DNA of 49,772 nt from an uncultured Candidatus Nemicrothrix sp. Lineage in GTDB: Bacteria > Actinomycetota > Acidimicrobiia > Acidimicrobiales > Acidimicrobilacustridaceae. How positions within the stretch are numbered: position 1 is the stretch's first letter; every line of letters begins with the position of its first letter. Location of the stretch: positions 1 through 49,772 of the forward strand of contig CAIPQK010000154.1 of assembly GCA_903867185.1 (NCBI GenBank), written 5' to 3'. The notes under the pieces are model-generated. The model was not told where the DNA came from. It made no database searches and worked only from the letters and a program-made list of their open reading frames with translations. Made by a program: the position numbers and the translations under genes. Below are positions 1 to 7,791 of the stretch, piece after piece.

Positions 1-264
1 GGTCAGGAAGACCTCATGTTGCGCGTCGCTGTTCGTCCTGGTGGCTGCAGCGGCTTTAGCTACGAGATGTTCTTCGATTCCGAGAAGGACTCCGAAGACG
101 TTGTGAATACCGAGTTCGGTGTTCCCGTCGTGGTCGATCCTTCAAGCGCTCAGCTGCTTACCGGCGCCACCCTTGATTACAAGGACGGCCTCCAGGGTGC
201 AGGTTTCGCGATCGACAACCCCAACGCCCAGAAGACATGTGGCTGCGGTAACTCGTTCAGCTGA
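1..264 (+). CDS. erpA: Iron-sulfur cluster insertion protein, ErpA/IscA family (5' partial)
   Basis: A-type carrier protein that passes [Fe-S] clusters to apo-enzymes in the cytoplasm. The reading frame is open from base 1, before the first ATG at 16, and the leading residues GQEDLMLRVAV match the middle of the family, so the true start lies outside the window. The three conserved cysteines are present: one in PGGCSGF and two in the C-terminal CGCG motif. About 88 residues are visible, and family members have about 110-120. The assignment to ErpA rather than another A-type carrier rests on general similarity. A strong hairpin follows directly, so the gene probably ends its transcription unit. 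Confidence 0.9.
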   Translation, partial: GQEDLMLRVAVRPGGCSGFSYEMFFDSEKDSEDVVNTEFGVPVVVDPSSAQLLTGATLDYKDGLQGAGFAIDNPNAQKTCGCGNSFS

Positions 265-284
265 TTCTGCTTTTACTTTCTGAA

Positions 285-310
285 CGACGACCGCCTTCGG
301 GCGGTCGTCG
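285..310 (+). terminator. UUCG-capped hairpin terminator after erpA
   Basis: A perfect 11-bp inverted repeat (arms cgacgaccgcc and ggcggtcgtcg) closes on a TTCG tetraloop 20 bases after the erpA stop. No clear T-run follows. It separates erpA from the next gene at 356. Confidence 0.8.
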
Positions 311-355
311 TCGCGTAACACCTATGTTCCCGATCAACGATTCGATCGCGATGTC

Positions 356-1999
356 ATGACTGATCCGACTTCAATCGAAACCGCGCAGATCACGTTCGTC
401 GTCGATGGCGAAGAAGTGAGCGTTCCCGACAATGGCGTATCGTTGTTGGCCGCACTGCGCGGTCGTCTCGGAGTTCGTGCGCCCAAAGCAGGTTGTAATC
501 CGCAGGGACAATGCGGTTGTTGCACGGTTTTGGTTGACGGCGCTCCACGAGTTTCCTGCGTAACACCAGTTCGTCGTATTGCTGGGCGTGTCATCACAAC
601 AGTTGATGGACTGGCGGAAGAAGATCGCGAACGTTGGTCTGACGCGTTGCTGGCCACCGGCGGCAGTCAGTGCGGGTTCTGCACGCCGGGCATCGTGTGC
701 CGGCTTGAAGGTTTGCGTTCGAAGAACACTGCAGCCGACGATCTCGATGCGGTGGACCGGGCGCTAGCTGCGCATCTGTGTCGATGCACGGGGTGGCAAA
801 CAATCCGAGAAGCGTGGTCGATGGTGGTGAGCGGTTCCTCTGTTGTAGAACATGCACGCAGCGAGGAACGCAATTTCGACGATGCATCGCGCCGGGCAAC
901 GATCGAAGGTCGTTCAGCGCAGCAGGTTTCCGCCGACGTTGTGCTTGGGCGTGGAGGTTTCTCTGAAGACACCGCCCCGCTCGATTCGTTGGTCGCCGTC
1001 CCCGACGGAGAAGGCGGATGGGTTGTTGCCGATTCGTTAACCGAAGCTCGTGCGTTGGCAGGCAAGGTGCAAGGCCGACACGGCACCACTTCACCGGAAC
1101 CGCCACTGACGCTTCCCGAAGGCGAGTGGGAACTTACGTTGCGAACCGGTTGGGTAGAACCGGCCTATTTAGAGACCGATGCGTCGTGGTGTGAGCCCGG
1201 CGGCGAACCGTTCACATCGTTGGCCAATGGTGGAGCATTTGGCGGAAAGTTGACCTCTGATGTTGTACAGGTTGCTCGTGATCTTGCCTATGAACATCGC
1301 CAAGCGATTCGTGTGGTGTTGTCCCGTGAAGACGTCGTGCGCGACGGACCAAAGCGTCCACCGATTGCTGCGGGTATCCGTGCCGATGGCTCAGGCGTAA
1401 TTCGTGTCGTGCGCACAGAAGGTATTGCCGAAGCGATTACGAACATCGCACCGCAATTTGTGGTTGAAGAGGTCGATGTTGCCGGGCCGCCAACTTCGGT
1501 GGACATTCGTGGAGCTGGTGTCGCTGAAGCTCAGATCCTGCTTGCGGCGATTGCGGCAAAGAACGCGGATGAATCGGGCGACAACAACGCTCACAGCGCA
1601 ACGGTGACGAGTGCCGAAGGAGCGGTCGCCACCGTTGCAATTGGCCTCGATGGCATCGTGCGCGTTGATCTGCGATGCGGTCGAGTGCTCGATGCCATCG
1701 TGCTGCGTTCGTACGCGATCGGTGCAGTGCATATGGCGCTCGGTTGGGTTACCAGCGAAGGATTGTCGATTGATGAAGACGGAATGATTAGCGATCTAAC
1801 GATTCGTTCATTCGGTGTACTTCGTTCTGCCGATATGCCCCACGTTGAGGTCACGTTGCACGAGGAAGACTCCGAATCGGTCAACGGGTCTGATGCGGTC
1901 TTTGCGGCCACGGCAGCAGCGGTGTGGTCGGCTCAAGGTTGGCCAACTGACTGGCCGACGGGCCGCAGTGTTCTCAGCAATGCTCGTGTGACACAGTGA
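356..1999 (+). CDS. Two-[2Fe-2S] protein fused to a reduced xanthine-dehydrogenase-type molybdopterin region
   Basis: A 547-residue protein. Residues 10-80 form a plant-type [2Fe-2S] ferredoxin domain (Cys47, Cys53, Cys56, Cys68). Residues 85-160 form the second [2Fe-2S] domain of the xanthine dehydrogenase family, with SQCGFCTPG (Cys106, Cys109) and CRCTGW (Cys142, Cys144). The rest has short stretches like the molybdenum-cofactor subunit, notably GGAFGGK and DIRGAG, but is far shorter than a normal subunit of about 750 residues, and no FAD domain is visible. The ancestral reaction is hydroxylation of purines or aldehydes. Whether this version binds molybdopterin or is catalytic cannot be told. 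A possible -10 box (TATGTT, 325-330) lies upstream. The RidA gene follows after 4 bases, so the two are probably co-transcribed. Confidence 0.75.
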   Translation: MTDPTSIETAQITFVVDGEEVSVPDNGVSLLAALRGRLGVRAPKAGCNPQGQCGCCTVLVDGAPRVSCVTPVRRIAGRVITTVDGLAEEDRERWSDALLATGGSQCGFCTPGIVCRLEGLRSKNTAADDLDAVDRALAAHLCRCTGWQTIREAWSMVVSGSSVVEHARSEERNFDDASRRATIEGRSAQQVSADVVLGRGGFSEDTAPLDSLVAVPDGEGGWVVADSLTEARALAGKVQGRHGTTSPEPPLTLPEGEWELTLRTGWVEPAYLETDASWCEPGGEPFTSLANGGAFGGKLTSDVVQVARDLAYEHRQAIRVVLSREDVVRDGPKRPPIAAGIRADGSGVIRVVRTEGIAEAITNIAPQFVVEEVDVAGPPTSVDIRGAGVAEAQILLAAIAAKNADESGDNNAHSATVTSAEGAVATVAIGLDGIVRVDLRCGRVLDAIVLRSYAIGAVHMALGWVTSEGLSIDEDGMISDLTIRSFGVLRSADMPHVEVTLHEEDSESVNGSDAVFAATAAAVWSAQGWPTDWPTGRSVLSNARVTQ

Positions 2000-2003
2000 G
2001 TTC

Positions 2004-2360
2004 ATGAGCACACCCATTGGTCCGTACATGCCCATTGTTCGAGCCGGAGACTTCCTTGTGATTTCCGGTCAACTCGGCTTGGTGAATGGCGAGATGATTG
2101 TGGGTGGTGTTGTCGAAGAGACAACCCAAGCCCTTCTGAACATGGCGGCACTTTTGGCCTCGCACAAAGCATCGCTTTCGGATGTGGTCAAGACCACAGT
2201 CTTCCTTCGCCACATGCGGGACTTCGACCTGATGAACGAGGCCTACATGGCGGGGTTCGGCGATCATCGTCCTGCCCGAAGCGCCTTTGCCGTGGCTGAG
2301 CTCCCTCGTCTGGCCCTTGTTGAGATTGAAGCGTGGGCCTACTCGCCTGTCGCGAAGTAA
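2004..2360 (+). CDS. RidA family reactive-intermediate deaminase
   Basis: A 118-residue protein with the length and pattern of the YjgF/RidA family: an early SGQLG segment, a middle stretch of the type ALLNMAALL, then a conserved RPARSAF-like turn and a final LVEIEAWA strand. RidA enzymes are trimers that hydrolyse reactive enamine/imine intermediates released by PLP enzymes. Subfamily substrates vary and cannot be read here. The start lies 4 bases after the preceding stop, suggesting one transcript with the Fe-S/molybdopterin-like gene. Confidence 0.88.
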   Translation: MSTPIGPYMPIVRAGDFLVISGQLGLVNGEMIVGGVVEETTQALLNMAALLASHKASLSDVVKTTVFLRHMRDFDLMNEAYMAGFGDHRPARSAFAVAELPRLALVEIEAWAYSPVAK

Positions 2361-2363
2361 GGT
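2358..2363 (+). promoter_or_regulatory. -10 box TAAGGT for a leaderless transcript
   Basis: The hexamer overlaps the RidA stop codon and ends 7 nt before the ATG at 2371, placing the predicted transcription start at the start codon. No Shine-Dalgarno sequence is present and no clear -35 box is visible. Confidence 0.5.
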
Positions 2364-2370
2364 TCGGCTC

Positions 2371-2538
2371 ATGCTTGGCGCCGTCATCATCATCCTTGTG
2401 CTCGTGATCGCAATCCCTGTGGGTTTCCTCATGACCATGTCGATCGTGGCGGGTGTGTTGGGCTGGACCGTTGGCGATGAGGTCGATCAGACCTACGCCG
2501 GCACCGAGGACTACGTCCTCGCTTACCCCGAATCCTGA
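2371..2538 (+). CDS. Small membrane protein (55 aa), unknown function
   Basis: Encodes 55 residues beginning MLGAVIIILV. Residues 2-32 are strongly hydrophobic and form one transmembrane segment; the acidic tail (GDEVDQ, TEDY) is hydrophilic. The ATG at 2371 is preferred over an upstream in-frame ATG at 2287 inside the RidA gene, because it starts at the hydrophobic segment and has a -10-like TAAGGT 7 nt upstream. No family is recognised. Confidence 0.6.
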   Translation: MLGAVIIILVLVIAIPVGFLMTMSIVAGVLGWTVGDEVDQTYAGTEDYVLAYPES

Positions 2539-2675
2539 CGGCAAAGCATCGCTCTCTTCGGCTCGAGATGAACTTTTCGGGTCCATGAAACTTTTCGTCG
2601 ACACGGACCGGCCTAGGGCGGTAAGTTGCCGATTCGTAAAGAAGGTGCTGGGAAGGTGTTCCGACCCCGCAGGAC

Positions 2676-2685
2676 AGAAAGGGGT
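2676..2685 (+). promoter_or_regulatory. Ribosome binding site of the cold shock gene
   Basis: A purine-rich agaaagggg run lies 6 nt before ATG 2692. It fixes this start over an in-frame ATG at 2626 that would add 22 residues not found in cold shock proteins. The roughly 150-base 5' region 2539-2691 may hold a long leader, as in other csp genes, but no specific fold was established. Confidence 0.6.
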
Positions 2686-2691
2686 TCCGGA

Positions 2692-2892
2692 ATGGCTGCC
2701 GGTACCGTCAAGTGGTTCAACGCAGAAAAAGGCTTCGGCTTCATTTCACGTGAAGGAGGCCCAGACGTATTCGTGCATTACAGCGCGATCAGCGGCTCGG
2801 GTTACCGCTCACTCGAAGAAGGTCAAGCCGTCGAATTCGAGGTCACAAGTGGCCCGAAGGGCGATCAGGCACAGGACGTTCGTCCGGTCTGA
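2692..2892 (+). CDS. Cold shock protein, CspA family
   Basis: A 66-residue single cold shock domain carrying both nucleic-acid binding motifs, KGFGFI (RNP1) and VFVHYSAI (RNP2). It is a cytoplasmic single-strand RNA/DNA chaperone. The length matches the family of 65-70 residues. It is monocistronic between a 150-base upstream gap and a strong terminator, and converges on the glnR gene. Confidence 0.96.
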   Translation: MAAGTVKWFNAEKGFGFISREGGPDVFVHYSAISGSGYRSLEEGQAVEFEVTSGPKGDQAQDVRPV

Positions 2893-2909
2893 GACCACAT
2901 CAGTTCCGT

Positions 2910-2939
2910 AAACATGCCGCCCCTCGGGGCGGCATGTTT
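2910..2939 (+). terminator. Hairpin terminator after the cold shock gene
   Basis: A 13-bp perfect stem (aaacatgccgccc paired with gggcggcatgttt) with a 4-nt loop begins 18 bases after the stop and is followed by cgttttc. It sits between convergent genes and may also serve glnR on the opposite strand. Confidence 0.85.
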
Positions 2940-2978
2940 CGTTTTCACCTCAGTTGTTGATGCGGTGCGTGAATGTAC

Positions 2979-3659
2979 TCAAGAACCCCAACGCGATTGC
3001 CCAAAGCGATAACCAACACTGCGCACCGTTTGAATGAGGTTGGCGTGATGCTCACCGAGCTTGGCGCGCAATCGTCGAATATGAACATCGACTGTGCGCG
3101 CGCCACCGTAGTACTCATAACCCCACACTCGACTCAGCAACGTTTCGCGAGTGAAGACCTTGCCTGGGTTGGAGGAAAGAAACTTGAGTAGTTCGTATTC
3201 CATGTAGGTGAGATCGAGGGGTGCGCCACCGATGGCTGCCTGATAGGTCTCGAGGTTAAGAACAAGTTCGCCGTACTCAACAAGTTCGGGACGCATGCCA
3301 GCGCCGGTGTTCCAGTACAGGTGCTTAAGTCGTGCTTCGAGTTCGCGTGGATGAAACGGAGCGAGACAGAAGTCGTCGTACAAGTCATCACGCAACTCAA
3401 GATCGCCGAGCTGGGTGCCGTTAACGAGCAACAAAAGTGGTTCGAGGGGCACATCGCGCTTACGCAGTGCCCGACACATTAGGAATGCGCGCTCTGGGTC
3501 GAGGTACGCGCAAATGATTGCGCCGCCCCAACCGTTTTCCGGCTCGATGCGCGAGGCAGCGAGTTCGTCACTTGCGGCCTTCCACGGATAACCAGACAAG
3601 TCGAGTGCCTGGGCCAGTTCGGGCGGCGGAGGATCAGGAAAGATCAGGATTGGTTCCAT
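2979..3659 (-). CDS. glnR: GlnR-like orphan OmpR-family response regulator
   Basis: A 226-residue protein. Residues 1-115 have the outline of a receiver domain, but the phosphoacceptor region (IICAYLDPERA) and the usual lysine position (CLAPFHPREL) lack the conserved Asp and Lys, as in actinobacterial GlnR, which works without phosphotransfer. Residues 125-226 form an OmpR-type winged helix, with WGYEYYGGARTVDVHIRRLR and SVGYRF close to GlnR. GlnR controls nitrogen assimilation genes. The context fits: it lies 5 bases downstream of one glutamine synthetase and near a second one and glnE, with no histidine kinase nearby. The ATG at 3659 is chosen because an upstream extension would overlap glnA2. 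The name is inference from domain degeneracy plus context. Confidence 0.82.
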   Translation of the reverse strand: MEPILIFPDPPPPELAQALDLSGYPWKAASDELAASRIEPENGWGGAIICAYLDPERAFLMCRALRKRDVPLEPLLLLVNGTQLGDLELRDDLYDDFCLAPFHPRELEARLKHLYWNTGAGMRPELVEYGELVLNLETYQAAIGGAPLDLTYMEYELLKFLSSNPGKVFTRETLLSRVWGYEYYGGARTVDVHIRRLRAKLGEHHANLIQTVRSVGYRFGQSRWGS

Positions 3660-3664
3660 CGTCG

Positions 3665-4999
3665 TTACCAAGCCGGGAGGTACCGATCGAGTTCGAACTG
3701 GGTGACCTGGGCCTTGTAATCGGTCCATTCCGCACGCTTATTGCGCAGGAACCATTCGAAGATGTGTTCGCCGAGTGCCTCAGCAACGAGTTCAGAATTT
3801 TCCATTACATCAAGCGATTCCGACAGCGATTGCGGAAGCGGTCGAATGCCTTCGGCGGCGCGTTGTTCGGGAGTGAATTCAAAGACGTTGGCGGCAGCCT
3901 CGGGCGGCAGTTCGTAGTCGCCTTCGATGCCCTTGAGGCCAGCAGCAAGCATGACCGAGTAGGCAAGGTACGGGTTACATGCAGGATCGGGGGCGCGGTA
4001 TTCGATGCGGGTCGATGACTGCTTGCCGCGCTTAGTGACCGGAACGCGCACGAGCGCAGACTGATTGTTGCGAGCCCATGTGATGTACACGGGGGCTTCG
4101 TAACCTGAGACCAATCGCTTATATGAGTTCACGAGCTGGTTTGTGACTGCGGTGATTTCTGGTGCGTGGTGCAACAAGCCGGCAATGAAACCGCGTGCAA
4201 CTTTCGATAAACCAACGGGATCGCCGGGCTCGTGGAATGCGTTCTCGTCGCCTTCGAACAAAGACATATGCGTGTGCATGCCCGAACCCTGCACGCCGGC
4301 AAGCGGCTTTGGCATGAACGATGCAAACACACCTTGTTCCATCGCGATCTCTTTCACGATGAGGCGGAAGGTCATGATGTTGTCGGCCATCGTGAGTGCG
4401 TCGGTGTAACGCAGATCGATTTCGTGCTGACTCGGCGCGTCTTCGTGGAATGAGTACTCAACTGGAATTCCCATGGCTTCAAGAACGAGCAATGTCCGGG
4501 TGCGCAGGTCACTCGCAACATCGGCAGTGGTGAGATCGAAATACGAACCGGAGTCGAGCGGAACGAGCGGCTTCGATGGGTCGCCTTCAGCGAAATAGAA
4601 GAATTCCATTTCGGGGGCGGTCATGAACGAGAAGCCGCGGTCGTGGGCCTTGTCGAGATTTCGCTTCAGTACCTGCCGAGGGTCTCCCTCGAATGGCGTG
4701 TCGTCGTGGTTGAGGATGTCGCAGAACATGCGGCCAGAGATTTCTGAACCCTTGCCCCATGGAAGGATCTCAAACGTGTTGGGGTCGGGCTTGGCCAACA
4801 CGTCAGATTCTTGAACACGACTGAAGCCATCGATGACCGAACCGTCGAAGTGAAGACCCTCTTCGAAGGCGTTCTCAAGCTCAGCCGGCGAGATGGCCAC
4901 CGACTTGAGCTGGCCGAGCACATCGGTGAACCACAGGCGGATGAGGCGAACCCCACGCTCTTCAACGGTTCTGAGTACGTAATCTTGCTGACTTCCCAT
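3665..4999 (-). CDS. glnA2: Glutamine synthetase type I (GSI-alpha-like, GlnA2-type)
   Basis: A 444-residue ATP-dependent glutamate-ammonia ligase, cytoplasmic. It has the short GSI-alpha length, an Arg at position 61 in the GFSRVQESD segment (the feedback-inhibition arginine of Bacillus-type enzymes), and a Phe (about 373, in ANVFEFTPEQ) where adenylylated enzymes carry Tyr. It is therefore probably not a GlnE target. The ammonia/glutamate-binding region (HEDAPSQHEID, GSGMHTHMSL) and the flap region (VNSYKRLVSGYEAP) are intact. Start ATG 4999 is preferred over an upstream extension. It lies upstream of glnR in the same direction with 5 bases between them, and diverges from glnA1. Some GSI-alpha homologues are polyamine glutamylating enzymes, which cannot be excluded. 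Confidence 0.92.
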   Translation of the reverse strand: MGSQQDYVLRTVEERGVRLIRLWFTDVLGQLKSVAISPAELENAFEEGLHFDGSVIDGFSRVQESDVLAKPDPNTFEILPWGKGSEISGRMFCDILNHDDTPFEGDPRQVLKRNLDKAHDRGFSFMTAPEMEFFYFAEGDPSKPLVPLDSGSYFDLTTADVASDLRTRTLLVLEAMGIPVEYSFHEDAPSQHEIDLRYTDALTMADNIMTFRLIVKEIAMEQGVFASFMPKPLAGVQGSGMHTHMSLFEGDENAFHEPGDPVGLSKVARGFIAGLLHHAPEITAVTNQLVNSYKRLVSGYEAPVYITWARNNQSALVRVPVTKRGKQSSTRIEYRAPDPACNPYLAYSVMLAAGLKGIEGDYELPPEAAANVFEFTPEQRAAEGIRPLPQSLSESLDVMENSELVAEALGEHIFEWFLRNKRAEWTDYKAQVTQFELDRYLPAW

Positions 5000-5060
5000 G
5001 GTCCAAGTGTCCCACGTCGGGCCCCCTGGCCCCAAGGCCGTTCCCGGGCCCTGAGCCCGA

Positions 5061-5100
5061 GTTCACGTTCCGTTCACAATTGGGCAACAGTGGGGAAAAC
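5061..5100. promoter_or_regulatory. Candidate GlnR operator: four half-sites at 11-bp period
   Basis: Between the divergent glnA genes, half-sites TTCAC (5062), TTCAC (5073), GCAAC (5084) and GAAAA (5095) recur every 11 bp. The central pair TTCAC-N6-GCAAC matches the published actinobacterial GlnR box GTNAC-N6-GNAAC at all but one fixed position. GTTCAC is repeated exactly at 5061 and 5072. The match comes from reading the sequence by eye. Confidence 0.55.
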
Positions 5101-5121
5101 AGCGGCTGGCACGCTCATCAG

Positions 5122-5137
5122 GTCACCCCTCGGAACC
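5122..5137 (+). promoter_or_regulatory. Possible second GlnR box
   Basis: GTCAC-N6-GAACC resembles the GlnR consensus with one deviation in the second half-site. It lies 76 bases before the glnA1 start and is out of phase with the 11-bp array upstream, so it is weaker evidence. Confidence 0.3.
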
Positions 5138-5213
5138 ACTGCGGCGCCGGGGGTAGTGTCCCCAACGATCAGCGTTCTGGAACCGACCAGACCGCACCCC
5201 CACAGGAGGAACC

Positions 5214-6638
5214 GTGCAGGAACGCACTCCCGAAGAAGTACTGAAGCTGGTGAAGGACGAAGGCTGCGAGTTCGTCGACCTCCGCTTCTCGGACCTGCCC
5301 GGCGTCATGCAGCACGTGACCATTCCGGCTCACGTTCTGAGTGAGGACCACTTCACCGAAGGCCACGGTTTCGATGGCTCATCGGTTCGTGGTTTCCAGG
5401 AGATCCAAGAATCGGACATGGTGCTCATCACCGATCCGAACACCGTGTACATGGATCCGTTCATGAAGCACAAGACCGCAGTCATTCATTGTTACGTGGC
5501 CGACCCGGTAACGCACGAGAGCTACTCGCGCGATCCGCGTTATGTCGCAACCAAGGCCGAGGCGTACCTCAAGACCACTGGTATTGCCGACACGGCGTTC
5601 TTTGGTCCTGAAGCCGAGTTCTTCGTGTTCGACGATGTTCGTTTCGACACGCAGCCCAACGGCTCGTTCTACATGGTCGATTCCGTTGAAGGTGAATGGA
5701 ACTCCGGCACCGACGAAGGTCCGAACCTTGGTTACAAGCCGCGCACCAAGCAGGGCTACTTCCCTGTGCCGCCGATGGATCACTACCAAGATCTCCGCGG
5801 CGACATGACCCTCGCTCTTCATGGCGTTGGCATCGAGACCGAACTTCATCACCACGAGGTTGCCTCTGGCGGTCAGGGCGAAATCGGCATCAAGTTCAAC
5901 ACCCTCTTGAAGATGGCTGATCAGCTCATGACCTTCAAGTACGTCTTGAAGAACGTTGCATGGCAGGCCGGCAAGTCGCTTACCTTTATGCCGAAGCCGA
6001 TTTTCCAAGACAACGGATCAGGCATGCACACGCATCAGTCGCTTTGGAGCGGTGGCCAGCCGTTGTTCTACGACGAAGCTGGTTACGCCGGACTTTCCGA
6101 CATGGCTCGCTGGTATATCGGTGGACTTCTCGCCCACGCCGGCGCGGTCATCGCCTTCACCAACCCCACCACCAACTCGTTCAAGCGGTTGGTACCGGGT
6201 TACGAAGCTCCGGTGAACCTCGTTTACAGCCAGCGCAACCGTTCAGCATCGATTCGTATCCCGCTCGCTTCGCCAAGTCCGAAGGCCAAGCGCATCGAGT
6301 TCCGTTGCCCCGACTCCACCAGCAACCCGTACCTCGCCTTCTCGGCGATGATGCTTGCTGGTCTCGACGGCATTCAGAACCGCATCGAACCGCCGGCTCC
6401 CGTCGACAAGGACCTCTACGACCTTCCGGCATCAGAACTCGCCAAGGTTCCCCAGGTTCCTGCGACGCTGGAAGCAGCACTCGATGCACTCGAAGCCGAC
6501 AACGCGTTCCTTAAGGCCGGCGGTGTCTTCACCGACGATCTCATCGAAACGTGGGTCGAGTACAAGCGTAAGAACGAGGTGGATGCGATCCGTTTGCGCC
6601 CGCATCCCTACGAGTTCTCGATGTACTACGACATCTGA
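5214..6638 (+). CDS. glnA: Glutamine synthetase type I (GSI-beta)
   Basis: A 474-residue glutamine synthetase, the expected length for GSI-beta. Conserved parts include [31 protein letters not shown] and [15 protein letters not shown]. Tyr402 in DKDLYDLP corresponds to the adenylylation site of this class, and the GlnE needed to modify it is encoded nearby on the minus strand. The GTG start at 5214 is supported by a Shine-Dalgarno aggagga at 5203-5209. It is divergent from glnA2, with candidate GlnR sites between. A hairpin terminator follows. This is probably the main ammonium-assimilating enzyme. Confidence 0.97.
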   Translation: MQERTPEEVLKLVKDEGCEFVDLRFSDLPGVMQHVTIPAHVLSEDHFTEGHGFDGSSVRGFQEIQESDMVLITDPNTVYMDPFMKHKTAVIHCYVADPVTHESYSRDPRYVATKAEAYLKTTGIADTAFFGPEAEFFVFDDVRFDTQPNGSFYMVDSVEGEWNSGTDEGPNLGYKPRTKQGYFPVPPMDHYQDLRGDMTLALHGVGIETELHHHEVASGGQGEIGIKFNTLLKMADQLMTFKYVLKNVAWQAGKSLTFMPKPIFQDNGSGMHTHQSLWSGGQPLFYDEAGYAGLSDMARWYIGGLLAHAGAVIAFTNPTTNSFKRLVPGYEAPVNLVYSQRNRSASIRIPLASPSPKAKRIEFRCPDSTSNPYLAFSAMMLAGLDGIQNRIEPPAPVDKDLYDLPASELAKVPQVPATLEAALDALEADNAFLKAGGVFTDDLIETWVEYKRKNEVDAIRLRPHPYEFSMYYDI

Positions 6639-6675
6639 GCTCGACCACTTAAAGTTTCACTGCATGAATCGAACG

Positions 6676-6700
6676 AGGGCCGGTCCACTGGGCCGGTCCT
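6676..6700 (+). terminator. Hairpin terminator after glnA
   Basis: An 11-bp stem with two G-U pairs (arms agggccggtcc and gggccggtcct) and a 3-nt loop begins 38 bases after the glnA stop. The T-tail is weak. Confidence 0.6.
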
Positions 6701-6734
6701 CTTCGCGTGGCATGAGTCGGTACGGTGGTGGGTG

Positions 6735-7748
6735 ATGTCCACACATTCCGATCGGCGGATCGGCCCTTTCCTCTGCGTTTGCCTCGTTGTTCTTGTTGTT
6801 TTTGTCGCGGGCTGCGAGAAGTCTTCAACTGCTTCCACATCGCGTTCGGGAAGTCCGGTGGCATCAGGTCAAAGTTCTGATACGACAGGTTCGAGTACAA
6901 CAACAGCGGCTCTGGTGCCAGTTCCTGTTGCCCCGACCACCGCAGCACCAACCTCCCAGTCCACGCGTGATCGGCTGTCGGTTCTTGCGGTTGATGACCG
7001 GCAAAGCCCGCAAGGCACCTATCACCGCGAAGAGTGGCCGCACTGGGCCGACATTGATGGCAACGGTTGTGATGCTCGTCAGGACGCCCTTATCGCGTGG
7101 TCAATCGTGACCCCAACGGTGAATCAATCAGGTACCTGCAAGGTTGTTGTTGGTTCATGGGTGTCGCCCTACGACGGAGTGGCGTCGAACAATCCAAGTG
7201 ACTTCGACGTTGATCATCTCGTTCCGCTTGAGAACGCATTCCGGTCCGGCGGTTGGGCATGGAGCACCGAACGTCGACGCGCTTTTGCGAATAACCCCGC
7301 TGAACTTGTTGTCGCCTCCGCATCATCGAATCGTTCGAAAGGCTCTGATCCACCCGATCAATGGCGTCCTGCGAATAGCGACTCGTGGTGCGCCTATGCC
7401 GATGGTTGGGTGAAGGTGAAAAGTTCTTGGGGACTTAGTGTCACGACATCAGAACGCGATGCTCTTGGTCAGATGCTTGACACCTGTGGAATCGCTGGTC
7501 CGGTCTGGCCGTTAGGTGGCACGGCGTTCACGTCCCCGACAGGCGCAGCGCCTTCAGGGTCCGCCTCAGGGGGAGCGTCGGTCACGCCGGCAGTTCCTTC
7601 CGACCCGAGTGCACCTGTGACGGGAGCGGACGTGTACTACGCGAATTGCACGGCGGCGCGCGCTGCTGGCGCAGCACCCATTCATGCCGGGCAGCCTGGC
7701 TATCGAACTGCTCTCGACGGAGATAAAGACGGCGTTGCGTGTGAATGA
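6735..7748 (+). CDS. Lipoprotein with HNH (DUF1524-type) nuclease and Excalibur domains
   Basis: A 337-residue exported protein. The N-terminus is a lipoprotein signal: a basic start, a hydrophobic stretch and the lipobox VAGC. A Ser/Thr-rich linker follows to about residue 75. Residues about 90-245 contain DFDVDHLVPLENA and NNPAELVVASASSNRSKG, the His and Asn elements of the HNH/DUF1524 nuclease fold. The C-terminus (about 295-337) is an Excalibur calcium-binding domain ending DGDKDGVACE. It is probably a surface-anchored nuclease used for nutrient DNA or competition. The ATG at 6735 is chosen; a GTG at 6732 is equally possible. A TACGGT box (6721-6726) suggests a very short leader. Confidence 0.85.
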   Translation: MSTHSDRRIGPFLCVCLVVLVVFVAGCEKSSTASTSRSGSPVASGQSSDTTGSSTTTAALVPVPVAPTTAAPTSQSTRDRLSVLAVDDRQSPQGTYHREEWPHWADIDGNGCDARQDALIAWSIVTPTVNQSGTCKVVVGSWVSPYDGVASNNPSDFDVDHLVPLENAFRSGGWAWSTERRRAFANNPAELVVASASSNRSKGSDPPDQWRPANSDSWCAYADGWVKVKSSWGLSVTTSERDALGQMLDTCGIAGPVWPLGGTAFTSPTGAAPSGSASGGASVTPAVPSDPSAPVTGADVYYANCTAARAAGAAPIHAGQPGYRTALDGDKDGVACE

Positions 7749-7779
7749 TGTTCGACACGCATCTGAAGGCCATCGTCAC

Positions 7780-7785
7780 TAGGGT
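7780..7785 (+). promoter_or_regulatory. -10 box TAGGGT, leaderless-type
   Basis: The box ends 6 nt before the ATG at 7792, and no Shine-Dalgarno sequence lies between. Transcription would start at or next to the start codon. Confidence 0.5.
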
Positions 7786-7791
7786 GCGCGC

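Noticed and set aside
5379-6008. A 209-codon open frame on the minus strand inside glnA
   Set aside because: It lies wholly within a well-conserved gene, shows no family resemblance, and is explained by codon-position bias of the coding strand. The same holds for other long antisense frames, for example 594-1106 and 32701-33366.
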